From Globodera rostochiensis (Eukaryota; Nematoda; Chromadorea; Rhabditida; Heteroderidae), in contig JAEVLN010000011.1 of assembly GCA_018350325.1 (NCBI GenBank), positions 864,449 through 928,448 of the forward strand: a stretch of DNA of 64,000 nt, given 5' to 3'. The translations under genes were made by a program, and so were the position numbers. Shown here piece after piece: positions 31,748 through 44,900 of this stretch; positions within the stretch are counted from its first letter, which is position 1; each line of letters starts with the position of its first letter. The notes under the pieces are model-generated. The model saw only the letters and a program-made list of their open reading frames with translations, searched no databases and was not told the DNA's origin.

Positions 31748-32743
31748 ATGGAAGCGTTTTGGCTTTTATTTTTGGTGCCATTTTTTGCAACAAATTCACT
31801 GGACAAAGCCGAATCCGTACAATTATTTGATGAAATATTCGGAGAAGGATGGTGGGACAATGAAAAAGACGAAGAATGGCAGAAATTAACGCTTGAACAA
31901 AATGCCCTTCACCAAATCGACCAGCAGAACACCCAAATTGGACAAATTGAACCCAATTCAACTGATCAGAATCCTCCTCTCACAGAGTCTGATAACTCTG
32001 GACAAATTGAATCCAATTCAACAGATCAGCTTGGAACTGGTCAGCTTGGACAAATCGGACCCAATTCAACTGATCAGAATCCTCCTCTCACAGAGTCTGA
32101 AAACGAAATTGCTTCAAACAAAAATATTGCTGAAGATGAGCGAAAACGTAAAATTGTCGACAAATTCCACGCAATTAAAGCCGAATTTAAGAAAATAGGA
32201 AAATATTCGGTAAAAGAAAGGAATCAAATTGAAGTGAAAATTGCTAAACATTTAAAAGTCAGTCGCTTAAAAATATATAAATGGAAAAAAGAATTAGGTA
32301 TAAGTGGAAAAATGTTCAATAAAAAAGAAAAACGTAAACATTTGGTAGAGAAATTTGATCAAATGAAAGCCGAGTTAACGCGGAACGGATTCAAAAACTC
32401 TTATCCCAATCAAATAAATGAAAGTGTCGCAAAAGAATTGGGCCTCGGCGTTACAACAATTTACAATTGGAAACGAGAACTTGGCCAAACCGGTGAGTAT
32501 TTTAATTTTATTAATTTATTTATATTAATTAAAAATTCTTTTACAGCACCAAAACATAAATACCCTCACAGCGAACAAATGGAATTAATGAAACGTTATT
32601 ATGAAATTAAGGACAAAGACCCTAACATTCATGACAAGGTTATTACTAAAATGTTGAATATTGGAACTGATACTTTGGTTAGATGGAAGAGAAAATTTAA
32701 ACGACAGCAATTCCAAAAAAGTGTTCCCATCTTTTTTGCATAA
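31748..32743 (+). CDS. Subfamily A secreted protein with three HTH-like modules, altered C-terminus
   Basis: The exons are 31748-32492 and 32547-32743, giving 313 residues. The signal peptide MEAFWLLFLVPFFATN is followed by FDEIFGEGWWDNEKDEEW, spacer repeats including one variant unit, module 1 (KRKIVDKFHAIKAEF to YKWKKELGIS), module 2 (HLVEKFDQMKAEL to YNWKRELGQT) and module 3 (ELMKRYYEIKDKDP to VRWKRKFKRQQ). The usual NSVDGH tail is lost: sequence diverges at 32710 and the frame ends FQKSVPIFFA just before an inverted paralogue. The 54-nt intron is a multiple of three and open, as in the gene at 23567. The protein may be functional or newly truncated. Confidence 0.75.
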   Translation: MEAFWLLFLVPFFATNSLDKAESVQLFDEIFGEGWWDNEKDEEWQKLTLEQNALHQIDQQNTQIGQIEPNSTDQNPPLTESDNSGQIESNSTDQLGTGQLGQIGPNSTDQNPPLTESENEIASNKNIAEDERKRKIVDKFHAIKAEFKKIGKYSVKERNQIEVKIAKHLKVSRLKIYKWKKELGISGKMFNKKEKRKHLVEKFDQMKAELTRNGFKNSYPNQINESVAKELGLGVTTIYNWKRELGQTGEYFNFINLFILIKNSFTAPKHKYPHSEQMELMKRYYEIKDKDPNIHDKVITKMLNIGTDTLVRWKRKFKRQQFQKSVPIFFA

Positions 32744-32751
32744 AATTGTGC

Positions 32752-33340
32752 TTGAAATACTCACTGGTTTGGCCAAGTTCACGTTTCCAATTGTAAATTG
32801 TTTTAAAACTGAGGCCCAATTCTTTCGCGTCAGTTTTATTTATTTGATTTGGATAAGAGTTTTTGAATCCGGCCCGCGTTAACTCGGCTTTCATTTGATC
32901 ACATTTCTCACCAAATTTTTACTTCTTTTTCATAGGACACTTTTCGACTTAGGCCAAATTCTTTTTTCCATTTATATATCTTTTTGCGATTGGCTTTTAA
33001 ATATTTAGCAATTTTTCTTTTTTTTGAATAGTTTCCTTTTTGCTTAAAAAGACTCTGTGAGAGGAGGATTCTGATCAGTTGAATTGGGTTCAATTTGTCC
33101 AAGCGGGGTGTTCTGCCGATCGATTTGGTGAAGGGCATTTTGTCCAAAGTTTGTTGGCGCCGGCGTTTTCAAATCTTCGGCTTCACTTTTGTCCCACCAG
33201 CCTTCTCCGAATATTTCATCAAATGTTTTGAGAAGGGCATTTTGTTCAAGCGTTAATTTACGCTATTCTTCGGCTTTATCATTGTCCCACCACCCTTCTC
33301 CGAATATTTCATCAAATAATTGTACGGATTATTACTAAAA
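32752..33340 (-). pseudogene. Chimeric subfamily A copy, convergent with 31748 gene
   Basis: Minus-strand reading shows two successive N-terminal motifs from different paralogues: FDEIFGEGWWDNDKAEE near 33300, then FDEIFGEGWWDKSEAED near 33215. These are followed by a shortened spacer fused to module 1 and then module 2, with frameshifts, ending at an intron donor (about 32764). There is no signal peptide. It looks like the product of unequal exchange between two A genes. Confidence 0.7.
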
Positions 33341-33390
33341 TATTAACATTCTCAATAAAATTTAAAGAATTCTTAAGGAATTGAAGTCAA

Positions 33391-34162
33391 TGAAATTTTG
33401 GCAATTAATTATTATTTTATTCTTTACAATATATTTAATCAAAAATGCTAAATCTGTGGGCCAAAGAGGCGAAGGACCAAAACTTTACAAAACATTTGAT
33501 GAAATATTTGGAAAATGATGGGATAATGAAACTAATGATTCAAAAGTGTTGAACTGTCGTTATGTTAAAGAAGAAGATCAAGACGGACAAGCTCCGAACA
33601 CTTCTGATCAGAAAAATATTGATGAAATATTGAAACAGAAATTTGATGAAATTTATATCAAAATTGGTCGGATGACGAAAACAATTCAGCGCCAGATCAA
33701 GATGAGAGTGTTGATGAACAGCAAAATGAGTCCAATGAATGTGAAAAAATTGACTCAAATCAGCAAAAATGGGAATTTATTCAAAAATTCCGTGAAATGA
33801 AAGAATATTATAAGAAAAACAGAAAATATTCAAATAATGAACGGGTTCAAATTGAGTCTAAAATATCAAATCGTTTGGGTGTAAGTCGCTCAACAATTTA
33901 TAAATGGAGAAAAGAATTGGGTCTAAATCGAGAAAATTTTTCTGAGTTAGAAAAACGTGAAATTTTAAAACAATTTGATGAAATAAAAAGCAAATGTAAA
34001 AAGGCCAATCTCAAAAACATTTCAATGCGTGAACTTGATGAAAAAATTGTAAAAAAATTGGGCGTTTGTAAAACAACAATTACTGAATGGAAGCGTAAAT
34101 TTGGCCTTTCTATCAGCATGAAAATTTCGGATGAAACAAAAATTGGAATTTTGAAGAAGTAA
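33391..34162 (+). pseudogene. Subfamily B secreted HTH-module gene with stop and frameshift
   Basis: The start MKFWQLIIILFFTIYLIKNA is a signal peptide. FDEIFGK is followed by TGA where intact B genes have a Gly codon. A 1-nt loss near 33657 shifts the frame in the second acidic W motif. Modules 1 and 2 are open from 33797 (YKWRKELGLNRE, TEWKRKFGLS) but the gene stops at 34162 before module 3. Its 5' end is nearly identical to the inverted copy at 35449. Confidence 0.8.
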
Positions 34163-34691
34163 TTGGAAAAAACAATTTAAAGATGAAGATTAAAAACTTT
34201 AAAAATATATGGACTTTTTCTTTGGCCCAAAAACACACCACAAAAGATCGAAATTTGCCCTAAAATTTTTTTATTTGTTATTTTATAAAATTTTCAAAAA
34301 CATGTGAAAAATATTATATTTACAATTGTCAGAGGCAAATTAATAAAGATTGACCAATTATAAAGTTTTTACGCATAAATTGACTGGATTTTATCAGTTT
34401 TTGCACATTTTAGTCCATATTTTGCCACTTTTTGGGCTGTTTAGTCCCTATTTCGGAAGTTTTTAGTCCCTAAAAATCCGGGCCATAGGCCATAGTCAAT
34501 AGGATGACAACTTTTCGCTGTAAACTACAGTGTTTACTGCCGTTGTACTAATTTATGTAATTGTACAATGTGTTAAACATGAATTTTATGAAACAAAAAA
34601 TTCGAGCGTTACAAAATTTTCAACAGAATCTGACCCCAAACAAAAACATCTTCGCGTTGAGTCTAAACACATTAAATGCGTATATTTTTAA

Positions 34692-35449
34692 TTCTTCTCT
34701 AAATTGAGCTTTCCAATTACCTACTTAGGCTGCTTTTTGAGATTTTTAACAAATAAGCAATTTCACAATCAGGCATTTTCGGATTTTCTTCTTTTATTTT
34801 GGCATATTTCTTCAAAATTCCAATTTTTGTTGCTTTAGAAATTTTATTGCTGACAGAAAGGCCAAATTTGCGCTTCCATTCAATAAGCGTTCTGGCACTG
34901 ACGCCCTATTTTTTTTCAATTTTATCATCGAGTTCATGCATTGAAATGTTTTTGAGTTTTGCCTTTTTACATTTGCTTTTTATTTCATCAAATTGTTTCA
35001 AAATTTTACGTTTTTCTATTCAGAAAACTTTTTATTGCTGACCGAAAGACCAAATTTGCGCCAACACTCTCATCTTGATCAGTTGAGTAATTTTGATCAG
35101 ACAAATGTTTCTTAGAATTGTCCTAATCAAGATCATCCGGGGATGGCGCTGAATTGTTTTCGTCTTCCGACCAATTTTCATCATAAATTTCATCAAATTT
35201 CTGTTTCAATATTTCATCAATATTTTTCTGATCAGAAGTGTTTGGAGCTTGTACGTCTTGATCTTCTTCTTTAACATGACGACAGTTCAAATCTTTTGAA
35301 TCATTACTTTCATCGTCCCATCCTTTTCCAAATATTTCATCAAATGTTTTGTAAAGTTTTGGTCCTTCGCCGCTTTGGCCCACAGATTTAGCATTTCTGA
35401 TTAAATATATTGTAAAGAATAAAATATTAATTAATAGCCAAAATTTCAT
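34692..35449 (-). pseudogene. Subfamily B copy, internally deleted and decayed
   Basis: From the ATG at 35449 (MKFWLLINILFFTIYLIRNA) the frame runs through FDEIFGKGWDDESND and FDEIYDENWSEDENN to a stop at 35123. Module 1 is missing. Modules 2 and 3 can be followed from about 35010 to 34692 with a TAG inside module 2 and other shifts. It forms a convergent inverted pair with 33391-34162. Confidence 0.75.
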
Positions 35450-36786
35450 TGACTTCAATTCCTTAAGAATTCTTTAAATTTTATTGAGAATATTAATAAA
35501 CTAGTTTTTTGTCAGTAAAGTCAATGTTTAAAATTAATTCAATGCTTTATATTGATTTTCTGAAAAGATCAAATCGTTCAAAACCAAATTCTTGCAATTA
35601 AAAAAATGTGAATAATTACAAACAATATTTATTTAATTAAAAAATTGAAATAAATCCAATTTTTGCGCTCGCCTTTAAATTAAGAACCTTTGAATTAAAT
35701 TTCTTCATAATTGCTTGGAAGGTGAAAAGTCAGAGGGCAAAAAATTCCGGAAATTTTCGCAATTTAAATTCTTTTGAATTTGACATTAACAATTTTTATT
35801 TTTCAACAATTAATCACCCACAAATCTAGGCACATTCACTGTTTTCTGACTCATTCGTCTCGCCTCAAATTTGCCCTTTACTCTCACCCATCGGTTTTCC
35901 AACTTCAATTTTATCCAATCTTTGGCCCAAAAATGAAAAATTGGCCATACAGCGCACAATATGCGAAGCGTAACTTCAATTTTTAAAAATTTAATTTTTG
36001 TTTTTGAAAAATTTCGCCTAAAGGGAGGAAAATAAAAGATCAAAAACGTACGAAGCGCTACATTAATTTTTATAAATTTATATCTAAAAAGGTAAAAAAA
36101 TTAAATTTTGTTTTTGGAAAAATGCAAAATGAAAGGTCAAAAACTCCTCGAAACCAGTGTAACATATAACCATTGTCCGAACTTTTGTTGCATCGTAACA
36201 CGCAAAACCAATTGCCAGTCACCAAAAGTAAGCATTGAAAAGTCAGTTTTGTAACTTTTAGTTTTTGTCCATCCCCTGGGGGGTTGGAAAACACACACAC
36301 AAATTTATTTATTGCGCACCCCATAAAATAATGCCGCCGCCCCTCCAGCGACGTCCGACATTGACAAATACACGCACTCATTCTCATTCATTCCTTCGGG
36401 GGACGAATAGGGGGGGGGGGGGGGGGGGGAAGTGAGCGGCGGTGGTGTCCGTTCCAGCCCAAACCCCAAAAGCCCCCCCCCCCCCGAGGCGGCTTGCGCA
36501 ACCGCCATTCAGCCAGCCAGTCACTTCCCCCATCGATGGGAATGATTGTTGTTGTGTTGATGATGATCATGTTGGCTGGTGTGGTGTTGATCACCAGATC
36601 ATAGCAGCAGCAGCAGCAGACAAAGCATGGCCTAAAGCGTTGTGCACCATTAAATGGACACATTAAATGCGCTTAATTGTGGGTATTTTGCTTTTTATTC
36701 CCATATTTTAATTGATTAACAAGGGCTTTTCAAATATTAGTGTTGTTATAAATTTGCTATAATTTCTTAATTTTTGATCTCATGCT

Positions 36787-37016
36787 AATGTAAAGCGACC
36801 CTAAAGCGCGAAATGTTTACCTTTTATAATCGAATTTTGCCAAATTTTTTAGAAGTTCTAGTGGGATTTGTGTAATTTTTATCAAATTTTAAAATTGTCC
36901 GCTTAATGTAAAGCGCGAAATTTTTAACTTTTATAATCGAATTTTGCCAACATTTTTTATAAGTTCTAGTGGGATTTGTGTAATTTTTATCAAATTTTAA
37001 AATTGTCCGCTTAATG
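36787..37016. repeat. Tandem duplication, about 115-bp unit
   Basis: Two consecutive units start with TAATGTAAAGCG and end AAAATTGTCCGCT, sharing TTTTATAATCGAATTTTGCC and TTCTAGTGGGATTTGTGTAA. Confidence 0.8.
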
Positions 37017-37569
37017 TCTCAATTTTTGGATGTCGTAATATTTTGTTCTTTTGAAGTTTTTGGAAAATGATAGTCTCTACTTTCTTAATCAATAATAATT
37101 ACGACTAATTATTGGTGAAATTGATTGATTAAAGGGAGAATTGAAAATGTTGAACTTTTTTTAATTTAAAAATAAAATTTGATATATTTTGCGTTTGGAA
37201 TGATTTTATGATTTTATTATTTTATATTTTTCTTTGTAAATATTTTGCGAAAAGCACTTCTGCAAATATAAACACTTTTGAAGTACCAATTTCAAAGAAC
37301 ATTCTGCAGTAAATTCAATTCTGTTTAATTTTTGAATTGGTCCTGACAATTTCTATTGAATTTTTATTTTAATCCTTTCGCTGCGCATCAAAACATTTTG
37401 AACCTAAATAAACAAAGAAGTTGTTCACCAAAAAGCATGACAAATTCACTCATAGGCCCCAAAAAAACCCCGCAAAAAATGTTTTTGCTACAGAAAATCT
37501 TCATAAAAATTCGGAAATTTTCTTTGGGCCTAGACATTTTAATTTTTTTAGAGGGATTTAAATTTTTTT

Positions 37570-37760
37570 GCCCCAGGGATTAAAATTTTTTGTTTTGAAA
37601 ATTCTAAATACCCCCAGGGATTGTAAAATTCTGAATAAACCCCAGGGATTCTAATTTTTTTTTGGAAAATTCTGAATACCCCCCAGGGATTAAAATTTTT
37701 TGGAAAATTCGGAATACCCCCCAGGGATTAAAATTTTTTTGGAAATTTCCGAATATCCCC
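37570..37760. repeat. Minisatellite with CCCCAGGGATTAAAATTTTT units
   Basis: At least five imperfect units of CCCCAGGGATTNNAATTTTTTNGGAAAATTC type occur in tandem. Confidence 0.75.
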
Positions 37761-38920
37761 AGAGACTTTAAAAGATTCTTTAAAATAACTTGTTGTCATT
37801 TCACGAAACCCTAGGAATTTAACCGCTTAAAGAACCAAAAATGCCGAAAACAACATTTTGCAAAAACGAAAATATAAATATAATTTTTACCACAATTTTG
37901 CGTCACACCAATTTTGCGCCGCCCCATTGTTTTATTACTGCATATTTATTTCTACATACCGCTTGCTGGCGCGCGCACCTTTTGCCCCCCACAAACATTG
38001 AGCCAATTACACACCTCGAGAGTCGTCGCTGGCTGGCCGATCATTGTCGACGACACAATTCTCGAGACGCTCTCTGCCACCGGCGCGCAAAAAACTTCCC
38101 CCGAGGGCACTTGAGAGCGCGAAAAATTGCACGCCGGAAGGCAAAAAACCCTTTTGTCTTGCACATCCGGAATGGACACATTTTCGTCAAGGACCCCGTG
38201 ACGAAGAATCAATTCACCGAACATCACACACCACACACATATCATCATCATCAACACATTTCGAATCAAATATGGATTTGTTAGATCGTTTTGTGATTTG
38301 GATTCCCCGATTTTGAATTGGCAGGAATTATGCCGACTTTTGAATGCCAATCCCGGTTTTATTGGCCGGATTCGTTGCCAAGTCATTTGAAATCGTAAAT
38401 TAAACACAGAATTTAGACTTGATTTATTTCAAAATTCTTGAATTGTCCAACCCTTATTAAGTGAATTTTAAAAAATGCAAAAAAAAATTGTTTTAAATTA
38501 TATTTAAATGAATGAATATCCCACGAAATTTTGATTTTTTGATTTTTCAATTTTTGACCTCGACCTTAATTTTAAAAAAAACCACAATTTATTTTATTTA
38601 ATTTTGAAAGAGACTTTGGGGTTTGGCTTTCGTTTCGACAGAATGGATTGGTGGTGGGTGGGATGATGAATATTTAACTTTTGGGCGAATGGCGAAGGAA
38701 TTCCGCATTCTAATGAAGGCGGCGCGCCTTCATTTCCCCCACCGATCGATCCATTCCGATCCACTTTCATTATTCCGCTTCTTTCGCCCGAGGCGATGGA
38801 CATCCAAAAATTAAATATTTTAATTTTGCTATTAAATTTGGATGCAATTTCAGCATTTACTTTTTAATATTCCAATTATTTTTATTAATTGTATTAAAAA
38901 CAAAATCCACTTTTTAGAAA

Positions 38921-41900
38921 ATGCAAAATTTAAATCAAATATGTGAACAATGGCGTCAAAGGCATAGACCTCCAGAATGGCTAATGTTAATGATGGCTTT
39001 TGCAGTTTTATTCGTACAAATCCATGGTAATTAACTTTTTACTTAAATTAATTAAAATCATTTAAAATATTTTTAATTTTGCAAAATTAAAATTTGCAGA
39101 AATATTAACTCTTAGATATGTTCCCCGACCTCGAACCCCCGATATTTTTGTCGTGGTTTTGGCATCCCCAATCCCAACAACGAACAAAGCAATTATCTTT
39201 TTAATTTAGTAAAAATTTTTTTTCATTTTGAGGCTTTTTTTTTGCAGCTCCCAAACAAAACAAAAGCCAATATAACGGGCAATTGATTATTCCTTTTAAT
39301 TGTGCGAATCGCCGCAGGCGTTTTGCCTCGTCCAAATAAACCCAATAAAGGAACATTTATTTTTGCATGGGCTGCAAAAAATGAATGCAATCAGACGAAT
39401 ATATTTTTAGCGTAAAAATTTAAATAAAGATTTTTTTGGCATTATGCTGGTAGTCAAATTTAAATCGCATCAAATACAGTTGAATAAAGGAACAGATAAA
39501 ATTTTATTTTTTTGTTTATTATGAATTTAATTGAAATAAAATTTTTTAAATTAATTTTCAGGGCTCGAGCGCGTGACAGAGTATCAACGTTACGATGGAT
39601 GGTTCAATGTGCGTGCCATAGAATTTTTTGAATTTTATTTTTGAAATTTTGACACATTTCACGTCACTTCAGAACCTGGCCAACCCCCAGTGGGGCAGTG
39701 TGGGCAGTCGTCTTCATCGGGACGCGCCCAGCAACTATGAGGACGGAGTTTATCGACTGGACGCCAGTCTGCCATCGGCCAGGGCAATTTCGGGTGACAC
39801 AATGCCAAAAAACAACAGAATGCCAAAAATGAAATTTCCAGAACTAATGTTCAAGGGCCCATCCGGAAGACCGAGCAGCCGAAATTTGACCACAATGTTC
39901 GCCTTCTTTAGTGAGTTGAGAATTAGCGAGACTAAATTAATTTTTAAACAGAACGCCAAAAAAATTTGAGCAAAATTTAAATTTATTTTGAACAGGCCAG
40001 GTGGTTGCCTACGAGATTATGCAGTCTACGCAGAACAGCTGCCCGCTGGAGATGCACAAAATTCCGGTGGAACGTTGCGACCCGGTGTTCGACAAGGCAT
40101 GTGAAGGCAAAACAGACATCCCGTTCACGCGTGCCAAGTACGACAAGACCACCGGGCACGGACTGAATTCTCCACGCGAACAGGTGGGAGCGAGAGAGAT
40201 CTTCGGCATCGCAAAAATCCCTCTGTTTTTGTTAGGAAAATGTGTTAAAGTTCGAAAATTTTGCCGATTTTCGATTTTCAAAAATGCCAATTTTTTTAGC
40301 GAATTTGCTTTGATAGGGCGGGGGGGGGGGGGAGTCGGCGGTGCCGATAGGCCCCGCCGAGAAAATTTTGAATTTTTGACTCAATTTGTTAACAGATTTG
40401 CAACCAAAATTTTAAAAACGAATTTTTTTTGAAGCTTTTCAAGAATGGGGGAAGGCCCGAACGGAAATTTTTTTGAAGATTTTCGATATTTGTTAAGAAA
40501 ATTGGCCATTTTTACTTAGAATTTCCAAATTTTTGAAATCAGGAGAAAATCAGGAAAACTCCCAAAAATCAGGCAAAATCAGGCAACAATGGGAAATCAG
40601 GAAAAAAATCAGGAAAACACCCAAAAATCAGGAAAAACCTGACAAATAAGGTACTATGGCCACCCTGTGTCCAAGAGGCATAGGGTAAGGTATTGAATGC
40701 CCATGGCATTTGTAAAAATAATTTTGTCTAATGCAATTACTGTATCCTTCTGATCACTCTGGTCACAGATCAACGAGCGTACCAGCTGGATTGACGCTTC
40801 TTTTTTGTACAGGTGTGTTGTTGTCATTTGTTACTATCCAAACAAATATATTGTATGCCTACAGTACCCAAGAGCCGTGGGTGGCCGCGTTGCGCTCCTT
40901 CGAGAATGGCACAATGCTGGAGGGCATGGCTGGGTATCCGCCATTCAATGGCCAACACCATATTCCGCTGATCAACCCGCCGCCACCCCAAATTCATCGT
41001 CTGATGAACCCGGAGAGACTTTTCAGTGTGTTCAGCTTTTCAAAGAAAAAATTACACGAAAATGTTTTTTGTTAACCCTTAAAAACCAGGCTTAATGATG
41101 ATTGATTGAAAATTTATTCCTTAGTTTTGGGCGACCCGCGGATCAATGAAAACCCGGGCCTGCTCAGCTTCGGCTTGATCCTGTTCCGTTGGCACAACAT
41201 GCAGGCACGACGCCTGCAGAAGGAGTTCCCCAGCTGGACGGACGAGGAGTTGTTCCAGGGGGCACGACGGCTGGTCATTGCCACATTACAGGTGCGGGAA
41301 AAAACAACAATATGGTTTTATTAGGGTTTGTTCGATCGATAATCCGTTATCGAAATTATTGAACTACTGATTTGTTTTAATCGATAGTATCGCGATAATT
41401 ATCAAATTTATGTTTTGTGCCGAACACTAATATTTAAAATGATGATTAGATCAGAACCGATCACACATTGAGCTCGTATTTCAAGGGGCAGCAGTTGAAA
41501 ACCATAATGAACTGGTCTTTGATTGGGTGCTGATCACTGCTTTTTTTTTGTCAAATATGATTTACCCAATGGTCTAAAAAGATCAATTTGATCTAAATTT
41601 GACCACTATTTTCATTCGAAACGATTGAATCAACTGATTACTGATCAAATTAAAAAATGATCAATAAAATCCCATATTCTGGCACACTGATTTGCACTGG
41701 TCTCAATATTCTATTTAACGATGTTCTGATCAAGTTAGTCCTACTGATCATTAACCTATTTAAAATGATCCCAATTTTATGCTTTTTGCTCCCTTCCAGA
41801 ACATTGTGTTGTACGAGTTTCTGCCAGCGCTGCTGGGCCGACCCCGGGCCGGCATCCCACCCTACCGCGGCTACAACCCGCACGTGCCGCCCGGCATTTC

Positions 41901-44900
41901 ACATTCGTTTGCCACTAACGCGTTTCGCTTTCCTCACACTGTAAGCGCGCCTATACAGTATGATAAACCCCATATGATTTTTGTAGTTGAACTAGAGTTG
42001 GTCGGGACCGGGATTTTTGGGAAAACCGGGACCGGATTAAACAACCGGGATTTTATGAGTGGAAAAATTAATCAAATCCCGGTCAAAAAACCCGGGACTA
42101 ATGGCCAAAAACAAAGATTTGTAATTTTGAAAAAACCCGGGATTTTATAAGGGAGAAATTCAGTCCCAAAATTGGAGACTTCAGTACCAGTCCCGGTCCC
42201 GACCAACTCTACGTTGAACCGAGACCGAAAATGCAACGCCTAAAACAGGCAGAAACTTTAAAAAAACATTTAAATTTGCTTGGATTTTTTGGCATTTTTT
42301 TGTCCAGATCAAATTGCAAATTTTGGGTCAAAACAAAAAATTCACACTTGCCGGAAAATCAAAAATCGAGTTCCCTTTTAAATTTAATAGTTGGTGCCGC
42401 CCGCTTTGTTGTTGCGCAAGCGAATTGCAGGCCGCTGCGAGTTCCGCCGCGAGGTGAGCAAATTTTTTTATAAGAAATTTTTGTACTTTCCTGTTAAATC
42501 ACTCCAACCAAAATTGAAATAATTGGCCTAAACATGTTTTAAAAAGCTTGTAAAACAAAAAATGATTTACGCTATTGTGTTTGTCGGTAAATTAAAATAT
42601 TGTTTATGCCATTGAATTTTGGGTGCGCGTGGTATGAGCAGAACAATAAAGTTACCGAATTTTTAATAAATTTCGCATAATCAGTTAAGAATTTAAAAAC
42701 ATTTTATTTTTAGCCCAAATTCACAAATTTAAAATTAGGTGGGCGGTTTTCCAGCGTTGCGCCTTTGCCAAAATTGGTGGAATGCGCAGGATATTGTGCG
42801 CGAGTATACGGTGGACGAAATTGGTAAACAAAAAAAATGTGGCGATTAAACAAAAACATTTCTTTTGAAAATTGCTTTAAGATGATTTTTATAAAATATT
42901 TTAAAATTTTAATAAAAAGTATGATAACATAAGACCGGTTTTCTAGACCCTGATTTTTTGTACTTGGTTAGGTAACCGCGTTTTTTTTGGAAAACCTTTG
43001 ATAGAAAATTAAAGAATTTGATCAAAATTTTGAAAACCCTGGTTTTTGAAGCTTTGCACCCGCGGTTAACCGAAAACCGGGTTTGTGGCTACCCCAATAA
43101 AAAGGTTAAAATCCCCAAACAATTTTTATTAAAATTTCAAAAAATAACCATTTATTTTCAAGTGCTTGGCATGGCTTCACAGATTGCAGAAGATGAGGAC
43201 CATATTGTGGTTGAAGATTTACGAGGTATTTTCGTCTCCAATTTCCCCAAAACTTCAGGAAGTTTTACAATTTACAGAAAAAAACAAAATTTTTATAACC
43301 CTATAAGCTCGCCGGGCCCAAAATTTACAACAAATTTTCAGACTTTATTTTTGGCCCAATGCACTTCACGCGTCTGGACGTTGTGTCCAGCTCGATCATG
43401 CGCGGACGTGACAACGGCGTGCCCGGTTACAACCAGCTGCGTGCCATCTACGGGCTCAAGGCACGCGACTGGGACACGATCAACGTGAAGCTGAACAGAA
43501 GCGAGCCAAAGGTGCACATGAAAAGAATTTAGTTGGGCGGCATGCTTTTGTAATCGGTGACTTTTGGCATAATGTTGGGTGACTACAGACTTGAGAATTA
43601 TTAAATGCCAAAACATAAACTCCGGATTTCCGGCCCCTAAAATGGGATAGAAACGGCAACCCGAAAACAATCTGCTACAGATTGATAGAGGAGTACCGTA
43701 AGTTTTGGCATACTGTAGAGGGCATGCTATAATTAAAGTTCTGTCTGACTACAGACTTGAGAATTATTAAATGCCAAAACATAAACTCCGGATTTCCCGC
43801 CCCTAAAATGGGATAGAAACGGCAACCCGGAAACAATCTGCTACAGATTGATAGAGGAGTACCGTATGTTTTGGCATACTGTAGAGGGCATGCTATAATT
43901 AAAGATCGATTTCCCCTCCGGCAATCCTGGCCTCCTACCACATGAATGCTTCCCAACTATCCCCCACGACCCTTCAATCTCGTATCCACGAGAAATGACC
44001 TGCTGCTATTTAAGCGATTTCTTCTTACTCCCGGAGGCAATTTTGTTTGGAAAACAGTACAATTCCCTTTTGGTACGACATCCCCCCCCCTCCCCCAGGG
44101 AATTTATTCCGGTTAAAGCATTTTTGCCTACAGGCCAATTTTTAGTTAGTCTCGCGTTGGTTTTATACAATTTTTTGTTGTTGTTGGCAGAAAGTGTCGG
44201 AGTTGGCACGTTACTATGACCACAACATTGACCGGCTGGACGCCTACGTGGGCGGCATGCTGGAGGCGGACGGCAACGGGCCGGGCGAGCTGTTCAGCGA
44301 AATCATTTTTGATCAGTTCATCCGTCTTCGGGACTCGGACCGGTTTTGGTTCGAAAACGCGCAGAGCGGGTCAGTCTCACCAAATTAAAATTGTTTTCTG
44401 CTTTTTTTTAAAACCCGAGTTTTTTTTTGTTGCAGAATTTTCACGGAACGCGAGATCAGCTTCATCCGTCGCATAACGCTCCGGGACATCATTCGTCAAA
44501 CGACGTCCATCGAGAAGGGCGACATTCAAGAAAATGTTTTAACAATTTAATTTATAAAATGTTTTAATAATTAAAAAATATTATATTTCATTTAAAAATT
44601 ATGTTAACCCATGCCTCTTTATAAATTAGGTTTTCTTTTGGCACAACGGTGACCCTTGCCCACAGCCTTTTCAAGTTAACTCCACTGGGCTGGAAAGGTG
44701 CGCGAAAAAATTTCGATTTAATTTTAAAAATTTTAATTGGTGTCATTAGTTGTGTGCCGTTCATGCGTTTTGACCATTTCACGGGCAATGAAGTGACGTA
44801 CATCTTCACATGCTTAATATTGGCCACCATTCCGATAAGTAAAACATTTTTTGTCCCCCCCCCCTAACCCCCCCCCCCCAATATTAGTGAGGCCATTCTA

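Larger units (their letters stand above)
35450..38920. other. Region upstream of DUOX, no gene supported
   Basis: It contains G- and C-tracts at 36410-36490, a tandem duplication at 36787-37016, a CCCCAGGGATTAAAATTTTT-type minisatellite at about 37570-37755, and a GC-richer stretch at 37900-38260 that could belong to the DUOX promoter or 5' region. The 147- and 151-codon frames at 37841-38407 overlap on opposite strands and show no recognisable features. I do not call them genes. Confidence 0.5.

Noticed and set aside
36388..36666. Pro- and Gly-rich open frames
   Set aside because: Produced by homopolymer G/C tracts and CAG repeats, with no independent support.
37841..38407. Overlapping 147- and 151-codon frames on opposite strands
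   Set aside because: No recognisable motif, mutual overlap, and a composition set by local GC-richness. More likely DUOX upstream DNA.
43018..43344. 156-codon frame as a separate gene
   Set aside because: It is DUOX exons 11-12 read through the introns.
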